A DNA stretch of 64,000 nucleotides from Paenibacillus sp. FSL R5-0341 (GTDB taxonomy: Bacteria > Bacillota > Bacilli > Paenibacillales > Paenibacillaceae): contig NZ_CP150241.1 of NCBI RefSeq assembly GCF_037975235.1, forward strand, positions 5,828,001 through 5,892,000, read 5' to 3'. The notes beneath the pieces are model-generated. The model worked only from the letters and a program-made list of their open reading frames with translations, was not told the origin of the DNA and made no database searches. A program made the position numbers and the translations under genes. Of the stretch, positions 8,609 to 17,834 are shown in pieces. Numbering within the stretch: position 1 is the stretch's first letter; each line of letters starts with the position of its first letter.

Positions 8609-11600
8609 TTACAGATATTCCAACTTGTCCAAAACCCGTTTCAACATGACTGCTGCCTGAGCGCGAGTCGCGTTCCCTTGGGGTTCGAATGTTCTCGCTG
8701 TCATGCCTTGAATAATTCCCTCCTGCACCGCTTTGGCAACAGAATCCTTGGACTGAATCTTATTGCTATCCTTGAATTTGGATAACGTCGAAGTAGCGGA
8801 GGATTGAAGCGAAACTGTTTTGCCACCGTAATTCATCGCCCGAACCATCATAAGGGCCATTTGTTCACGAGTGATTTCACTTTCTGGTTTGAATGTACCG
8901 TCCGTGTTGCCTGTAATAATCCCGGCTTCTGCCGCGGCACCAATGTAGGCACTGGTCAGATCACCACCACGAATATCACGGAAACGACGCGCAGCAGTCT
9001 GATCTCCTTTCAAACCAAGACCTTTGGCTACCAATTCGGCAAACTCGGCACGCGTTATTTTCTGATTGGGTCCGTAATAGGAGCCGTTCGTAGCCCCAAT
9101 GATCCATTTGGACGACAACTCTTTGATGACTGCACCTGCCCAGTGACTGGAGGTATCCTGATAGCTCACAGCATGAGTGACAGGCACTATAGTCTGGTTA
9201 CCGTTCAGTTGTCCTTTAACGACCACACCTCCTGTTGCACTCGCAAACGTATGTGGCACATTCGCCAGAATCAGTGTAGTCGGATCAATATACGTAAACC
9301 CGGAAGTCGCTGTAGGTGTGTTTACAGGCAACTGCATCGCGAGCTGGCTTTTGATATTTTGTTCCACCCGTTGATTCGTATTTCCACTAAACGCAGAGAG
9401 GTAGATGTCTGTAACATTACCAAGTTTCTGTGCTCCAGCAACCGCCAGCATTCCGTCGATCGTTCCTGAACTGGAGACAGGAACCGTCTCCACCTGTACG
9501 TAGAAGTATGAGGTATCTGTATTGGTTGTATTCCCTCCTACAGCTTGACTCATTGCGGATACATTCAGATTGGATAATGGAACCATCCACAGACGGTCAC
9601 CATATTTCACACCGATTGAACCTGTACGGTTACTCGATGCAACCTGAGCCAATGTATTCAGCGGGAACCCTACATATGCCGACGATTCGCTGGCAGGGAC
9701 TTCTAATACAACAGGTTGTGTTGTTTTGCCAGACGTTGTTGCGTACTGGAAGGCCTGCAAAAGCTTGGCCCCGTCTACATTGAATTGACGAGTAGAGCGA
9801 TTGTTGCGCGACATCATGGAAGCTGTAGCTGCCGTATCCGTGCTCATTACAAGCAGAGCTTGTCCATAACTTGAAGAGTCTTGTTCTGTAAGCCAAGAAG
9901 GACGGCTGTTCGTCTGGTTGCCTGTCGAGCTGCTACCATTTTGTTGCAGGGGAAGCGGCCCAAAAGCAGCAATGGTGTTGTTCAACGCATCACGCAAAGG
10001 AACTGCTCCCGGAGTATAGCTAACCGTACCTGTCTGTCCTGCTGTTGCCGAATTCGAAAGATTAAGTGTCACGATTGAACCCGATATCGAAGCGTTCAGA
10101 ACATTCGTTGTTGTTCCTCCAAGCTGCACACTGAACTGCGAAGCAGTTAGAGCCGTCTGAGCCTGAAGCGCATCTCGGAAGTTAATATATATTTTGTCCC
10201 CTTGAAGAGTAGCCGACAATATTTTCCCGTTACCAAACGTATATTTTACTGGAGCCAGATTAACGTATCCTGCAGGATTGTTGTTTAGATCGGTTAACCG
10301 CAGGGTGCCTGGCACATAAGAAAAGGTTACGTTTTGAGTACTGGCAACTGTGTTGGCTAGCGTCAATGTAATCATATCATCCTCAATCTCGGAATCATTG
10401 ACAAATACGGCTTTACCATCTACCAATACCGAATATTGGCTCTTGAGTGGTTTGTTCGTCCGGCTCAGCGGCTCATTATATCTGATCCACATCGTCGTAC
10501 CACTTACTTCTGCACTCTTGAACTCAGGTGGTTTCGTATCAATACTGTTTCGTACATAGAACCCGTTGAATCCAGCGAGAGCTTGACCACGACTGTCTTT
10601 CACTGGCCATGTTCCTGGCGCATAGGATACTTGTACAACTTCACCATTCTGGATGGAACGACTGAGATTGAGCGTTACCAACGAACTGTTATTGGTGGAC
10701 ATACTGCTGATGCCCACCGCTGATCCGTCTGCTGTAACACTGAATTGTCTCACCGCATCACTGGAGTTGATATAAACGGTCTCAGGATAATACAGACTGA
10801 TTGTATTGTAATAAGCTGTGCCTTCACGTGGTTTCGACATAATGGAATCGAGACTGTTCTCTACATCTCTCGCTCCGAATGCTGGAGCCGCGTTAAGAGA
10901 CAAATCCTGAATTTTACGTGTTCCTGTTCCCGGTGCATAGGCAATGCGGACAACCTGTCCTACAGCTACACCTGTATCCAGAACAACATACACACTGTCT
11001 CCAGAAACATAGGAAGAACTTACATTCCGGTTCTCTCCGTTAACCGTCACTGTGAAGCTGGAAGCAAACGGATCAAGGCTGGAGAGCAACTCATCATACG
11101 TTAATCGAATGATCGTATTGCTGTACATTTTGGCTGTTTTCAGTACAGGTGGTGTTGTATCTACGGTCAACGTTCTAAAGGTCCACGATGTGGCTCCATT
11201 CAGACCAGTGAACAGATTTCCCGTCTGATCCCGGAACACATTCGCAGGAATATCAATCGTATACGTTGTGTTGCTTGTCAGAGTCGTTTGCGGGATGATG
11301 CGCAACTGTCTCGGGTTGGACGTACTAATTAATGTCGTCGAAGCCACAATCCCGCCGTTTGCATTCTTAACCGTAGCTGAACTTGCAAAATTCCGGTCCA
11401 GGTCTTTGTTGAATGTCAACGTAAACTCATTCGTGAGTGATACGCCTGTTGCTCCGTTTGCAGGAGACAGGGTGGATACGGTTAATGCAGTGGGATCGGA
11501 TATCACATTGAACCCCCATGTCGTTCGCTGAATGGCTCCCGTATCATTGTTCAGGTCATCACGCAAAAACCCTTCCGGTACTGCTATGTAAATCGTGCTG

Positions 11601-12319
11601 TTATTCGCCCAATTGTTCACTGGATCAATCGTCACCGTTGTTCTCGCCGTGTTGAAACTAATTCGGGTTGAATTGGCATCGATTTCTTCCAATAATGTAC
11701 TGCCACTATAGATCTGAAGCTTGCCTGCACCGACCTTCATTGCCCGATCGTACGTAAGCTGGATATTGGCTGAAGGAGACACATTGGATGCCGCATTAAG
11801 AGGTGCCTGCGCTGTTAATCGAGCTGTGCTAACTCCTGCTGTACGGAATGTCCACTCTTTGTTCAATCCTTCAACCGGTTGACCGTCCCCATATATGAAA
11901 GACTGACTGCCAATCCTAACATAGAATGAACCTCCAGGCAGAGCTGTAGGAAGCTGGATTTCCACACGTTTCCCCAAATATGCATCAATAGCAGCATCAT
12001 CTGCAACGACAGTTACAGCTGCATTCGTTACGGGAACTCTTGTTACGATCGAGTCATCCTGAACTCGGTGTACAGAGATTTCCTCTGTAGAAGTGTCGAT
12101 TTTCTTTACTGGCTTAATAAAATCAATCGTTAGTGGTGCTGATCCACTTGCCTGTTGTTCGTTCACAGCAGGGGACGTTGTATTAATCCCTTTCCCCGTC
12201 AACTCATCGGCGGCATACGCGGATTCTACTCCTACCCATCCGGCGAGTATCCCTTGAGTGACTAACATCAAAATCATAAGACTAGCCAATCCCTTGCGGG
12301 CCATTTTTTTCACAAACAC
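8609..12319 (-). CDS. Large SLH-domain surface protein with Ig-like/SwmB repeats
   Basis: 1236-aa exported wall-associated protein. A signal peptide (about residues 1-36, ending in 'AYAADE') is followed by SbsA-type Big_5 Ig-like domains ('LNAASNVSPSANIQLTYDRA', 'SPANGATGVSLTNEFTLTF'). Several SwmB-like repeats ending in 'VSYAPGTG'/'FSYVPGTLRL' come next, then a region of unknown type. Three SLH motifs end the protein from about residue 1060 ('HWAGAVIKELSSKWII', 'ITRAEFAELVAKGLGL', 'SEITREQMALMMVRAMNY', 'NATRAQAAVMLKRVLD'). SLH repeats bind pyruvylated secondary cell wall polymer, and csaB and tagA are in the same window. The start is a GTG at 12319 or one of the in-frame GTG/ATG codons just downstream; GGGGGAAGG precedes them. 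Confidence 0.9.
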   Translation of the reverse strand: MFVKKMARKGLASLMILMLVTQGILAGWVGVESAYAADELTGKGINTTSPAVNEQQASGSAPLTIDFIKPVKKIDTSTEEISVHRVQDDSIVTRVPVTNAAVTVVADDAAIDAYLGKRVEIQLPTALPGGSFYVRIGSQSFIYGDGQPVEGLNKEWTFRTAGVSTARLTAQAPLNAASNVSPSANIQLTYDRAMKVGAGKLQIYSGSTLLEEIDANSTRISFNTARTTVTIDPVNNWANNSTIYIAVPEGFLRDDLNNDTGAIQRTTWGFNVISDPTALTVSTLSPANGATGVSLTNEFTLTFNKDLDRNFASSATVKNANGGIVASTTLISTSNPRQLRIIPQTTLTSNTTYTIDIPANVFRDQTGNLFTGLNGATSWTFRTLTVDTTPPVLKTAKMYSNTIIRLTYDELLSSLDPFASSFTVTVNGENRNVSSSYVSGDSVYVVLDTGVAVGQVVRIAYAPGTGTRKIQDLSLNAAPAFGARDVENSLDSIMSKPREGTAYYNTISLYYPETVYINSSDAVRQFSVTADGSAVGISSMSTNNSSLVTLNLSRSIQNGEVVQVSYAPGTWPVKDSRGQALAGFNGFYVRNSIDTKPPEFKSAEVSGTTMWIRYNEPLSRTNKPLKSQYSVLVDGKAVFVNDSEIEDDMITLTLANTVASTQNVTFSYVPGTLRLTDLNNNPAGYVNLAPVKYTFGNGKILSATLQGDKIYINFRDALQAQTALTASQFSVQLGGTTTNVLNASISGSIVTLNLSNSATAGQTGTVSYTPGAVPLRDALNNTIAAFGPLPLQQNGSSSTGNQTNSRPSWLTEQDSSSYGQALLVMSTDTAATASMMSRNNRSTRQFNVDGAKLLQAFQYATTSGKTTQPVVLEVPASESSAYVGFPLNTLAQVASSNRTGSIGVKYGDRLWMVPLSNLNVSAMSQAVGGNTTNTDTSYFYVQVETVPVSSSGTIDGMLAVAGAQKLGNVTDIYLSAFSGNTNQRVEQNIKSQLAMQLPVNTPTATSGFTYIDPTTLILANVPHTFASATGGVVVKGQLNGNQTIVPVTHAVSYQDTSSHWAGAVIKELSSKWIIGATNGSYYGPNQKITRAEFAELVAKGLGLKGDQTAARRFRDIRGGDLTSAYIGAAAEAGIITGNTDGTFKPESEITREQMALMMVRAMNYGGKTVSLQSSATSTLSKFKDSNKIQSKDSVAKAVQEGIIQGMTARTFEPQGNATRAQAAVMLKRVLDKLEYL

Positions 12320-12446
12320 CCGACCTTCCCCCTTATCTCAATTTCCTAATTGTCTGATATACAGACCTCTATATTTATGTCGGTCAAAGAGAGATTTTCA
12401 ATTAATAAAATGGAAATGTATGGTGTTTTATTTTGTAAAAAGATGC

Positions 12447-12482
12447 AAAAAGCCCCTGATTCCATAGCGGAATCAAGGGCTT
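12447..12482 (-). terminator. Terminator of metK
   Basis: AAGCCCCTGATTCC (12450-12463) pairs with GGAATCAAGGGCTT (12469-12482), with a T run on the minus strand, 29 bp after the metK stop. Confidence 0.9.
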
Positions 12483-12510
12483 CATTGGATGACCATATAA
12501 CGTTAGCTAA

Positions 12511-13713
12511 TTACAGACCTGCTTGAGTTTTCAAAAGGTCCACTTTGTCCACTTGCTCCCAAGGTACATCCAGATCTGTACGGCCGAAGTGACCGTAAGC
12601 AGCTGTCTGTTTGTAGATTGGGCGACGCAGATCCAGCATACGAATGATGCCAGCCGGACGAAGATCGAAGTTGTTACGCACAAGCTCAACCAATGTCTCT
12701 TCGCTGACTTTGCCAGTTCCGTATGTATCCACGTTGATCGATACCGGGTTGGCTACACCAATCGCATAAGCAAGTTGGATTTCCACCTTGTCTGCAAGAC
12801 CAGCAGCTACAAGGTTTTTCGCTACGTAACGAGCCGCATAGGCTGCAGAGCGGTCTACTTTTGTTGGATCTTTACCAGAGAACGCACCACCGCCGTGACG
12901 TGCATAACCGCCGTAGGTATCTACAATGATTTTACGTCCAGTAAGGCCTGCATCTCCCTGAGGTCCGCCAATAACGAAACGTCCTGTTGGGTTAATGAAA
13001 TATTTAGTCTGCTCATCCAGCAATTCCGCTGGAACGACAGGCAAGATGACATGTTCTTTGATGTCTTTTTGGATCTGCTCCAGCGTAGTCTCTTCAGCAT
13101 GCTGAGTAGACACAACGATTGTATCCACACGTACCGGCTTGTCACCGTCGTATTCAATCGTTACTTGCGTTTTACCATCCGGACGAAGATATTCCAATGT
13201 ACCGTTCTTACGCACTTCCGCCAGACGGCGTGCGATACGGTGGGACAGAGCGATTGGCAAAGGCATGAGTTCAGGTGTTTCGTTCGTGGCAAAACCGAAC
13301 ATCAGACCTTGGTCACCTGCACCAATGTTTTCTGTTTCACGAGCGACTTGTTCCGGGTCACGGTTCTCAAGCGCTGCATTAACGCCTTGGGCAATATCAG
13401 CGGACTGCTCATTCAGAGAAGTCAGCACTGCACAAGTGTTATAATCAAAACCGAACTTGGCACGTGTGTAGCCAATATCCTTAATTGTATTACGAACGAT
13501 GGACGGAATGTCCACGTATTCAGAAGCTGAACTGATTTCACCAATGACAAGCACTAAGCCTGTGGCTACGGAAACTTCGCAAGCTACGCGAGCATTGGGG
13601 TCGTTTGCAAGAAACGCGTCCAATACGGCGTCTGAGATCTGATCGCAGATTTTATCCGGATGTCCTTCGGTTACAGACTCCGATGTAAATAGATGCCGGC
13701 CTTTAACAGACAT
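12511..13713 (-). CDS. metK: S-adenosylmethionine synthetase MetK
   Basis: Makes S-adenosylmethionine from methionine and ATP in the cytoplasm. The 400-aa protein has family motifs throughout: N-terminal '[20 protein letters not shown]', '[15 protein letters not shown]' (the GAGDQG signature), the second signature '[19 protein letters not shown]' near residues 275-293, and '[11 protein letters not shown]'. The ATG has GGGAGG 10 nt upstream and the gene has its own terminator. Unlike metK in Bacillus, the 255-bp leader shows no S-box (SAM-I riboswitch) consensus that I can find. Confidence 0.98.
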   Translation of the reverse strand: MSVKGRHLFTSESVTEGHPDKICDQISDAVLDAFLANDPNARVACEVSVATGLVLVIGEISSASEYVDIPSIVRNTIKDIGYTRAKFGFDYNTCAVLTSLNEQSADIAQGVNAALENRDPEQVARETENIGAGDQGLMFGFATNETPELMPLPIALSHRIARRLAEVRKNGTLEYLRPDGKTQVTIEYDGDKPVRVDTIVVSTQHAEETTLEQIQKDIKEHVILPVVPAELLDEQTKYFINPTGRFVIGGPQGDAGLTGRKIIVDTYGGYARHGGGAFSGKDPTKVDRSAAYAARYVAKNLVAAGLADKVEIQLAYAIGVANPVSINVDTYGTGKVSEETLVELVRNNFDLRPAGIIRMLDLRRPIYKQTAAYGHFGRTDLDVPWEQVDKVDLLKTQAGL

Positions 13714-13868
13714 GAAGTTTCAACCTCCCATAACTAGTAGTATGGCGATTGCCCGAACAAAACATGACAGCGATTCGTTCACTGTACCCTCGAAGCTTTC
13801 CAAAATGGAATAAGGACGCAGGGTCCGCAGTTACGAAGATAAGGATTTTTCAGGTAATTGCCTCAAAC

Positions 13869-13900
13869 GAAAATCAACCTTTCCCTAGTGGAAAAGGTTG
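13869..13900 (-). terminator. Probable terminator of the SASP gene
   Basis: CAACCTTTTCC-acta-GGGAAAGGTTG hairpin on the minus strand, followed by ATTTTCGTTT, about 70 bp after the SASP stop. The T tract is imperfect. Confidence 0.6.
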
Positions 13901-13968
13901 CATACCTCAAATGCCATCTTAACGTATTTGTCAAGACGTGTCAAACGAAACGGGGTAAGGAAAATGCC

Positions 13969-14241
13969 CTATAAGTGCTGCTCTGCCTGACGAATTAGCC
14001 TTTTGGTAATCTCTCCACCAACCGATCCATTCTCACGGGAAGTCAGATGTCCCCACCCTTTATATTGCCCATAGGAATGATCACTCACTTCACCCAGTTC
14101 AGATCCAAATTCTGTATCCGCACCAGCCAAACCTCTGCCACCATAACCTACATTGAGACCAAACTCTGCAGCAATCTCATACTTCATCTGATCCAGCATT
14201 TGACGACTTTCCGGTACCACTTTGCGATTGCTTCTAGCCAT
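13969..14241 (-). CDS. Alpha/beta-type small acid-soluble spore protein
   Basis: DNA-coating protein of the spore core, normally made in the forespore and degraded at germination by the Gpr protease. The family signatures are '[15 protein letters not shown]' near residues 15-29 and '[19 protein letters not shown]' near 65-83. At 90 aa it is longer than usual (60-75). The extra length is an acidic segment between the two signatures ('[19 protein letters not shown]'), which includes the likely Gpr-cleavage-type acidic site. GGAGGTG lies 8 nt before the ATG. Confidence 0.93.
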   Translation of the reverse strand: MARSNRKVVPESRQMLDQMKYEIAAEFGLNVGYGGRGLAGADTEFGSELGEVSDHSYGQYKGWGHLTSRENGSVGGEITKRLIRQAEQHL

Positions 14242-14389
14242 GGTTCCTGCACCTCCGTTAATTGGTTGTCAACAGTTATAGAGTGAGCAGGAACAAGGCT
14301 GGCTAGCCGTATTAATGATTGTTAGAACTGGGTAATCTGAGCAAATGAAAAGCATAACGAATGAATAATTCCTTTAACAGCTACAAATT

Positions 14390-14965
14390 CTATTTCAAAG
14401 TATATCCACCACGAACCATTACAGTTAGGCTATATTTGTTTCCTTCCAATACCGTGATCCCCCGTCCATCCCTTGGAAAAGAGAGCAGGTGATTGGTCGG
14501 CGCTGCCTGTCCATTGGTCAGATCAATCCCGTCCGTCAGATCAGCTACACCGTTCGTACCTTCACTGACGATCACAGCTTTACCGCTACGTACAATGAAC
14601 TCCGCGCCAGACTTGCCGATCAGCTGTTGACCCGGCTTCACGGTGACAATCTCAACGGCATCAGTAGCGCCTGAGACCAGTGGAGGAAGTGATGTGTCTC
14701 CACCTGTGCTACCGGAGTTTCCGGTTCCGGTCGAGCCGTTATTGCTGCCTGATGAGTTGCCAGAACCCGTGCTAACGCCTCCACCCAATGCTTTTTGAAT
14801 CTGTTGGTCAACATAACTCTTCGTTACAACCGGATCGTCTGCTGTTCCTGGCTGACTTGTACCTGCACCGATGGCCGTATTGCTATATACCGACCCAACC
14901 CACACGCCAACACCAATCGCGAGCGCAGCAAGGGATACTTTCATATAAGGTTTCATGTGAATCAT
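14390..14965 (-). CDS. Small exported protein with Gly/Ser-rich linker, unknown function
   Basis: 191 aa, not assigned to a named family. A hydrophobic N-terminus (about residues 9-33) looks like a signal peptide or anchor. Next come a short helical motif 'VVTKSYVDQQIQKAL', a Gly/Ser/Asn/Thr-rich linker (about 62-90), and a C-terminal beta-rich domain ('VTVKPGQQLIGKSGAEFIVRSG', shown here in two parts by 'KPGQQLIGKSG' and 'EFIVRSG'). The layout suggests a surface-anchored adaptor. The SD GAGGAGG is 3 nt from the first ATG and 12 nt from the in-frame ATG at 14956, so either may be used. No clear terminator follows. Confidence 0.7.
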   Translation of the reverse strand: MIHMKPYMKVSLAALAIGVGVWVGSVYSNTAIGAGTSQPGTADDPVVTKSYVDQQIQKALGGGVSTGSGNSSGSNNGSTGTGNSGSTGGDTSLPPLVSGATDAVEIVTVKPGQQLIGKSGAEFIVRSGKAVIVSEGTNGVADLTDGIDLTNGQAAPTNHLLSFPRDGRGITVLEGNKYSLTVMVRGGYTLK

Positions 14966-15025
14966 TTTCCTCCTCTGGTAATCTATTAACTTTAACTATA
15001 GAGAAAAAATAGGGATGCCACAAGC

Positions 15026-15061
15026 AAAACCTCGTTTCCGTTGGGGTGGAAACGAGGTTTT
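15026..15061 (-). terminator. Terminator of the 866-aa exported protein gene
   Basis: A 14-bp perfect stem, AAAACCTCGTTTCC (15026-15039) with its complement at 15048-15061. It is A/T flanked on both sides and may work in both directions. Confidence 0.85.
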
Positions 15062-15096
15062 GTGGACAAATCTTACGATTATTCGAATCTATGCAT

Positions 15097-17697
15097 CTAT
15101 CTCAAATCGACAGGTTCTTCCTTCGGTAGCTTGGTCAGGTCATATCCGTAGCTTTGTTCCGCAAGACGAAGACGTTGTCCCTGGAACTGATCATCTACGC
15201 TTAAGCGATACGAACCACCACGCAACTTCTCGAAGAAGCTGTCTTCTACGCTCCAGCTCAGTGTCTGGTTGGTTCCCACTTTCAGATCGGTTCCCAAAGT
15301 CAGCTCTTTCTCATATGATTTACCTGCTTGATCCGTCAGAGTGAGGATTAACTTGTGCTCGTTCTCACCCATCTCAATCTCTTCATTACGGGATAAGCTG
15401 TAATTCATCTCAATCTGTACAGATGAGCTGCCTGCCAGATATGCTCTCACACTGTTGGCAGTCCAAGAATAAGGATAGAGATCAATATTAGTTAACGAAC
15501 CTTGAACACTAATGGAGGTTGGCGGTACTTCGAATGCCAGAGCATTCACATAAGCAGTCGCTTCCCCTTCACCGGTTACAAACTTGCTGTCTGCAATACC
15601 TTCACCCACAATCAGACGCAGGTCTGAGAAAGTAACGGACTTCGGAATCTTAGCCCAGAACGTAACAATCGACTTCTGTCCTGGACCAGGCAGACGCTCT
15701 GCTTGCTTCGCAGTTGCTCTGTAATACTGGCCATCCGATGTTTTGAAGTAACCTACCAGTTTACCGTGGCCACTTTGACGCAGTGATTTGTTCGTCATTT
15801 CGAATTCTGTATACACGATGTCCGATGACGTTCCCGGATAACGAATCGTTCTCCGCACACCCATTTCGGTCTCTTTATCAGCAGTACCCGATGTGTATGT
15901 CTTGCCGCTTCCAACATAAGATACCGGTGGAATTAATCCAGACGTATTTAACGTAATCCACTCATTCGTCTCTTCTTCACTAACTTTCTCGTTCAGACTA
16001 AGTTCCAGACGAGATATACGTAATTCAGAAGGAATCTTGGTCAACAAGTAAGCCTCGGTTGTCATGCCCGCTCCAAGTAGCTTGCCACTTTGTGTGTAGA
16101 TTAGCTTCTTGTCTCCCTCAATCTCAGCAGAATCAATCATAAACATCGCTTCAAGCTCAGGAAGTTGAACTGTTTTGTTACCTGCATTACGAATGGTCAC
16201 TTTGGCAGCAACAATATCACTGTCCAGCCAAGGCAAACGCTGTAACGATCCAAAAGACACACCAAATGTACCTTTGTTATTTTTAATGACCGTTTCGGTC
16301 GTCAATCCATCTCCGCTGGATATCGACTCAGGGATTGCATAGACACCTACAGGATAGGAGAAAACAAATCCATTGGTTGGAGAAGAAGCTGTTGTTGACT
16401 CTGTACTTTCATTTTTATCCACCGGACTCATTACATAGAGCTTGATTTTTTTTGTATCCCCATCACCCTGAAGGGTTGCACTCAGCTTAATCGTCTTGAT
16501 ATCACCCGGGTTCAACTTCAATGTATCCAAAGCTTTGGTTTCGATCGGATTAACTGTTCCGTCTGTATTTCGTACCTCGAAGGTATATGTCGGCACCTTA
16601 ATGACTTTCTTGCCTTCATTCTTGAATTTCATTTGAAGGTTAAGACTGTACTCACCATCATCCATTCGGACTTTGGCAGATTCAAGCAATGTGGACAGTC
16701 GTTGTCCTTCAACAGAAATGATATTGGGCTGATTGGCAGCAACCTCTACATTCGTCTTGCTAGCCTCTGGCAATTGCAGTGCAGCAACAGGCAGAACACT
16801 CTTCTCTTCACCCTGCTCTTCTACCAGCAACAACTCAGACTTTTGCAGCTTCACTGACGTAGGAAGAGATGCCATCAGACTGAGAGCCTTATTAGCTTGG
16901 GCTTGAATACTGACACTCGTGCTGTCTTTATCCGGGGTTAGCGGATAATTCGTACCACTTGGCGTACGTAAGATCCATTTGATATTCGGATTTTCAAGCA
17001 ATTTATAACTAATATTGTTTAAATTCACGCCAATTTTCACATACTGTTTCTTATCTTCACCTGGAAACACTTTAATACCTGATACTTTCACCTTCACCGC
17101 AGAGTCGCTCAGACGAACCGTCTTTGGTTTTCCTACAGGTGTAGTAATGCTATAGGATGCGGGCACATTAAACTTACCCAGCGTACGTTCATAGTTAGCT
17201 TGACTGAAATCCCACTTCACGATGAGAAAGTTCAGATCACTGAGTTTCACCTCGCGACCCACCTTCATAACATAGGTCAACTCAACGGTTGATCCAGGCG
17301 CGACCGTTTTCTTTTCCTGATCTTTGGCGATCAGTTTAGGCGAGAACGATGTTCCACCCTTGGTTTTCACTTTGCTCCAGTAATCGAGCATCATCATTGG
17401 GGTGCTGTCATTGTTCTTGTAAGACAATGTATACGTAACCACATTACCATCGTCTTGAGCCAAAATATTTACATCTGTTAATCTTACGGAACTTCGTGCT
17501 GTCACTTTAACAGCTGACAGGTTACCAAGGGTATGTACAACCTTCTGCGTTGTTGTTGTCGTTTTCTTCGATGTACTGCTATTTGAACTGGTGGCAGCCG
17601 TTTTATTGGTTGTGCTCGATGCCATGGCGATGCCAGCTGTTGAACTGATCAACATCGCACTTGCGAGCAAGCTCACAAACATTTTCTTTTGATCCAC
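15097..17697 (-). CDS. Large exported protein of unknown function
   Basis: 866 aa if translation begins at GTG 17697, chosen because GGGAGGT lies 6 nt upstream; the ATG at 17712 overlaps that SD. A typical signal peptide (about residues 1-27, ending 'GIAMASS') leads into a Thr/Ser/Lys linker and then about 800 residues of predicted beta-sandwich. The sequence repeats 'VELTYVMKVG' and 'NPGDIKTIKLSATL'-like strands separated by 'KTV.LP'-type turns. I see no SLH, LPXTG or lipobox. It is probably secreted or loosely wall-bound, and its repeated Ig-like character matches the neighbouring surface proteins. I do not recognise the family. Confidence 0.75.
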   Translation of the reverse strand: MDQKKMFVSLLASAMLISSTAGIAMASSTTNKTAATSSNSSTSKKTTTTTQKVVHTLGNLSAVKVTARSSVRLTDVNILAQDDGNVVTYTLSYKNNDSTPMMMLDYWSKVKTKGGTSFSPKLIAKDQEKKTVAPGSTVELTYVMKVGREVKLSDLNFLIVKWDFSQANYERTLGKFNVPASYSITTPVGKPKTVRLSDSAVKVKVSGIKVFPGEDKKQYVKIGVNLNNISYKLLENPNIKWILRTPSGTNYPLTPDKDSTSVSIQAQANKALSLMASLPTSVKLQKSELLLVEEQGEEKSVLPVAALQLPEASKTNVEVAANQPNIISVEGQRLSTLLESAKVRMDDGEYSLNLQMKFKNEGKKVIKVPTYTFEVRNTDGTVNPIETKALDTLKLNPGDIKTIKLSATLQGDGDTKKIKLYVMSPVDKNESTESTTASSPTNGFVFSYPVGVYAIPESISSGDGLTTETVIKNNKGTFGVSFGSLQRLPWLDSDIVAAKVTIRNAGNKTVQLPELEAMFMIDSAEIEGDKKLIYTQSGKLLGAGMTTEAYLLTKIPSELRISRLELSLNEKVSEEETNEWITLNTSGLIPPVSYVGSGKTYTSGTADKETEMGVRRTIRYPGTSSDIVYTEFEMTNKSLRQSGHGKLVGYFKTSDGQYYRATAKQAERLPGPGQKSIVTFWAKIPKSVTFSDLRLIVGEGIADSKFVTGEGEATAYVNALAFEVPPTSISVQGSLTNIDLYPYSWTANSVRAYLAGSSSVQIEMNYSLSRNEEIEMGENEHKLILTLTDQAGKSYEKELTLGTDLKVGTNQTLSWSVEDSFFEKLRGGSYRLSVDDQFQGQRLRLAEQSYGYDLTKLPKEEPVDLR

Positions 17698-17787
17698 TTC
17701 CAAACCTCCCATAAGTTGCTTGTTGCTTTATAGTATAAACGTTTGGGAAGGGGAGAAAGTTACGATGTTGTTGTGTTTTCTTGATAA

Positions 17788-17818
17788 TAAAAAACCTCTC
17801 CCTTAAGGGAGAGGTTTT
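17788..17818 (-). terminator. Terminator of the S-layer protein gene
   Basis: Perfect palindrome AACCTCTCCCTTAAGGGAGAGGTT (split here as AACCTCTCCC and GGGAGAGGTT) followed on the minus strand by seven T, 17 bp after the stop. Confidence 0.92.
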
Positions 17819-17834
17819 AAACTGGATATTGAAC

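Noticed and set aside
12523-13530. 335-codon plus-strand ORF opposite metK
   Set aside because: Antisense shadow of a highly conserved gene; Cys/Arg-rich nonsense composition.
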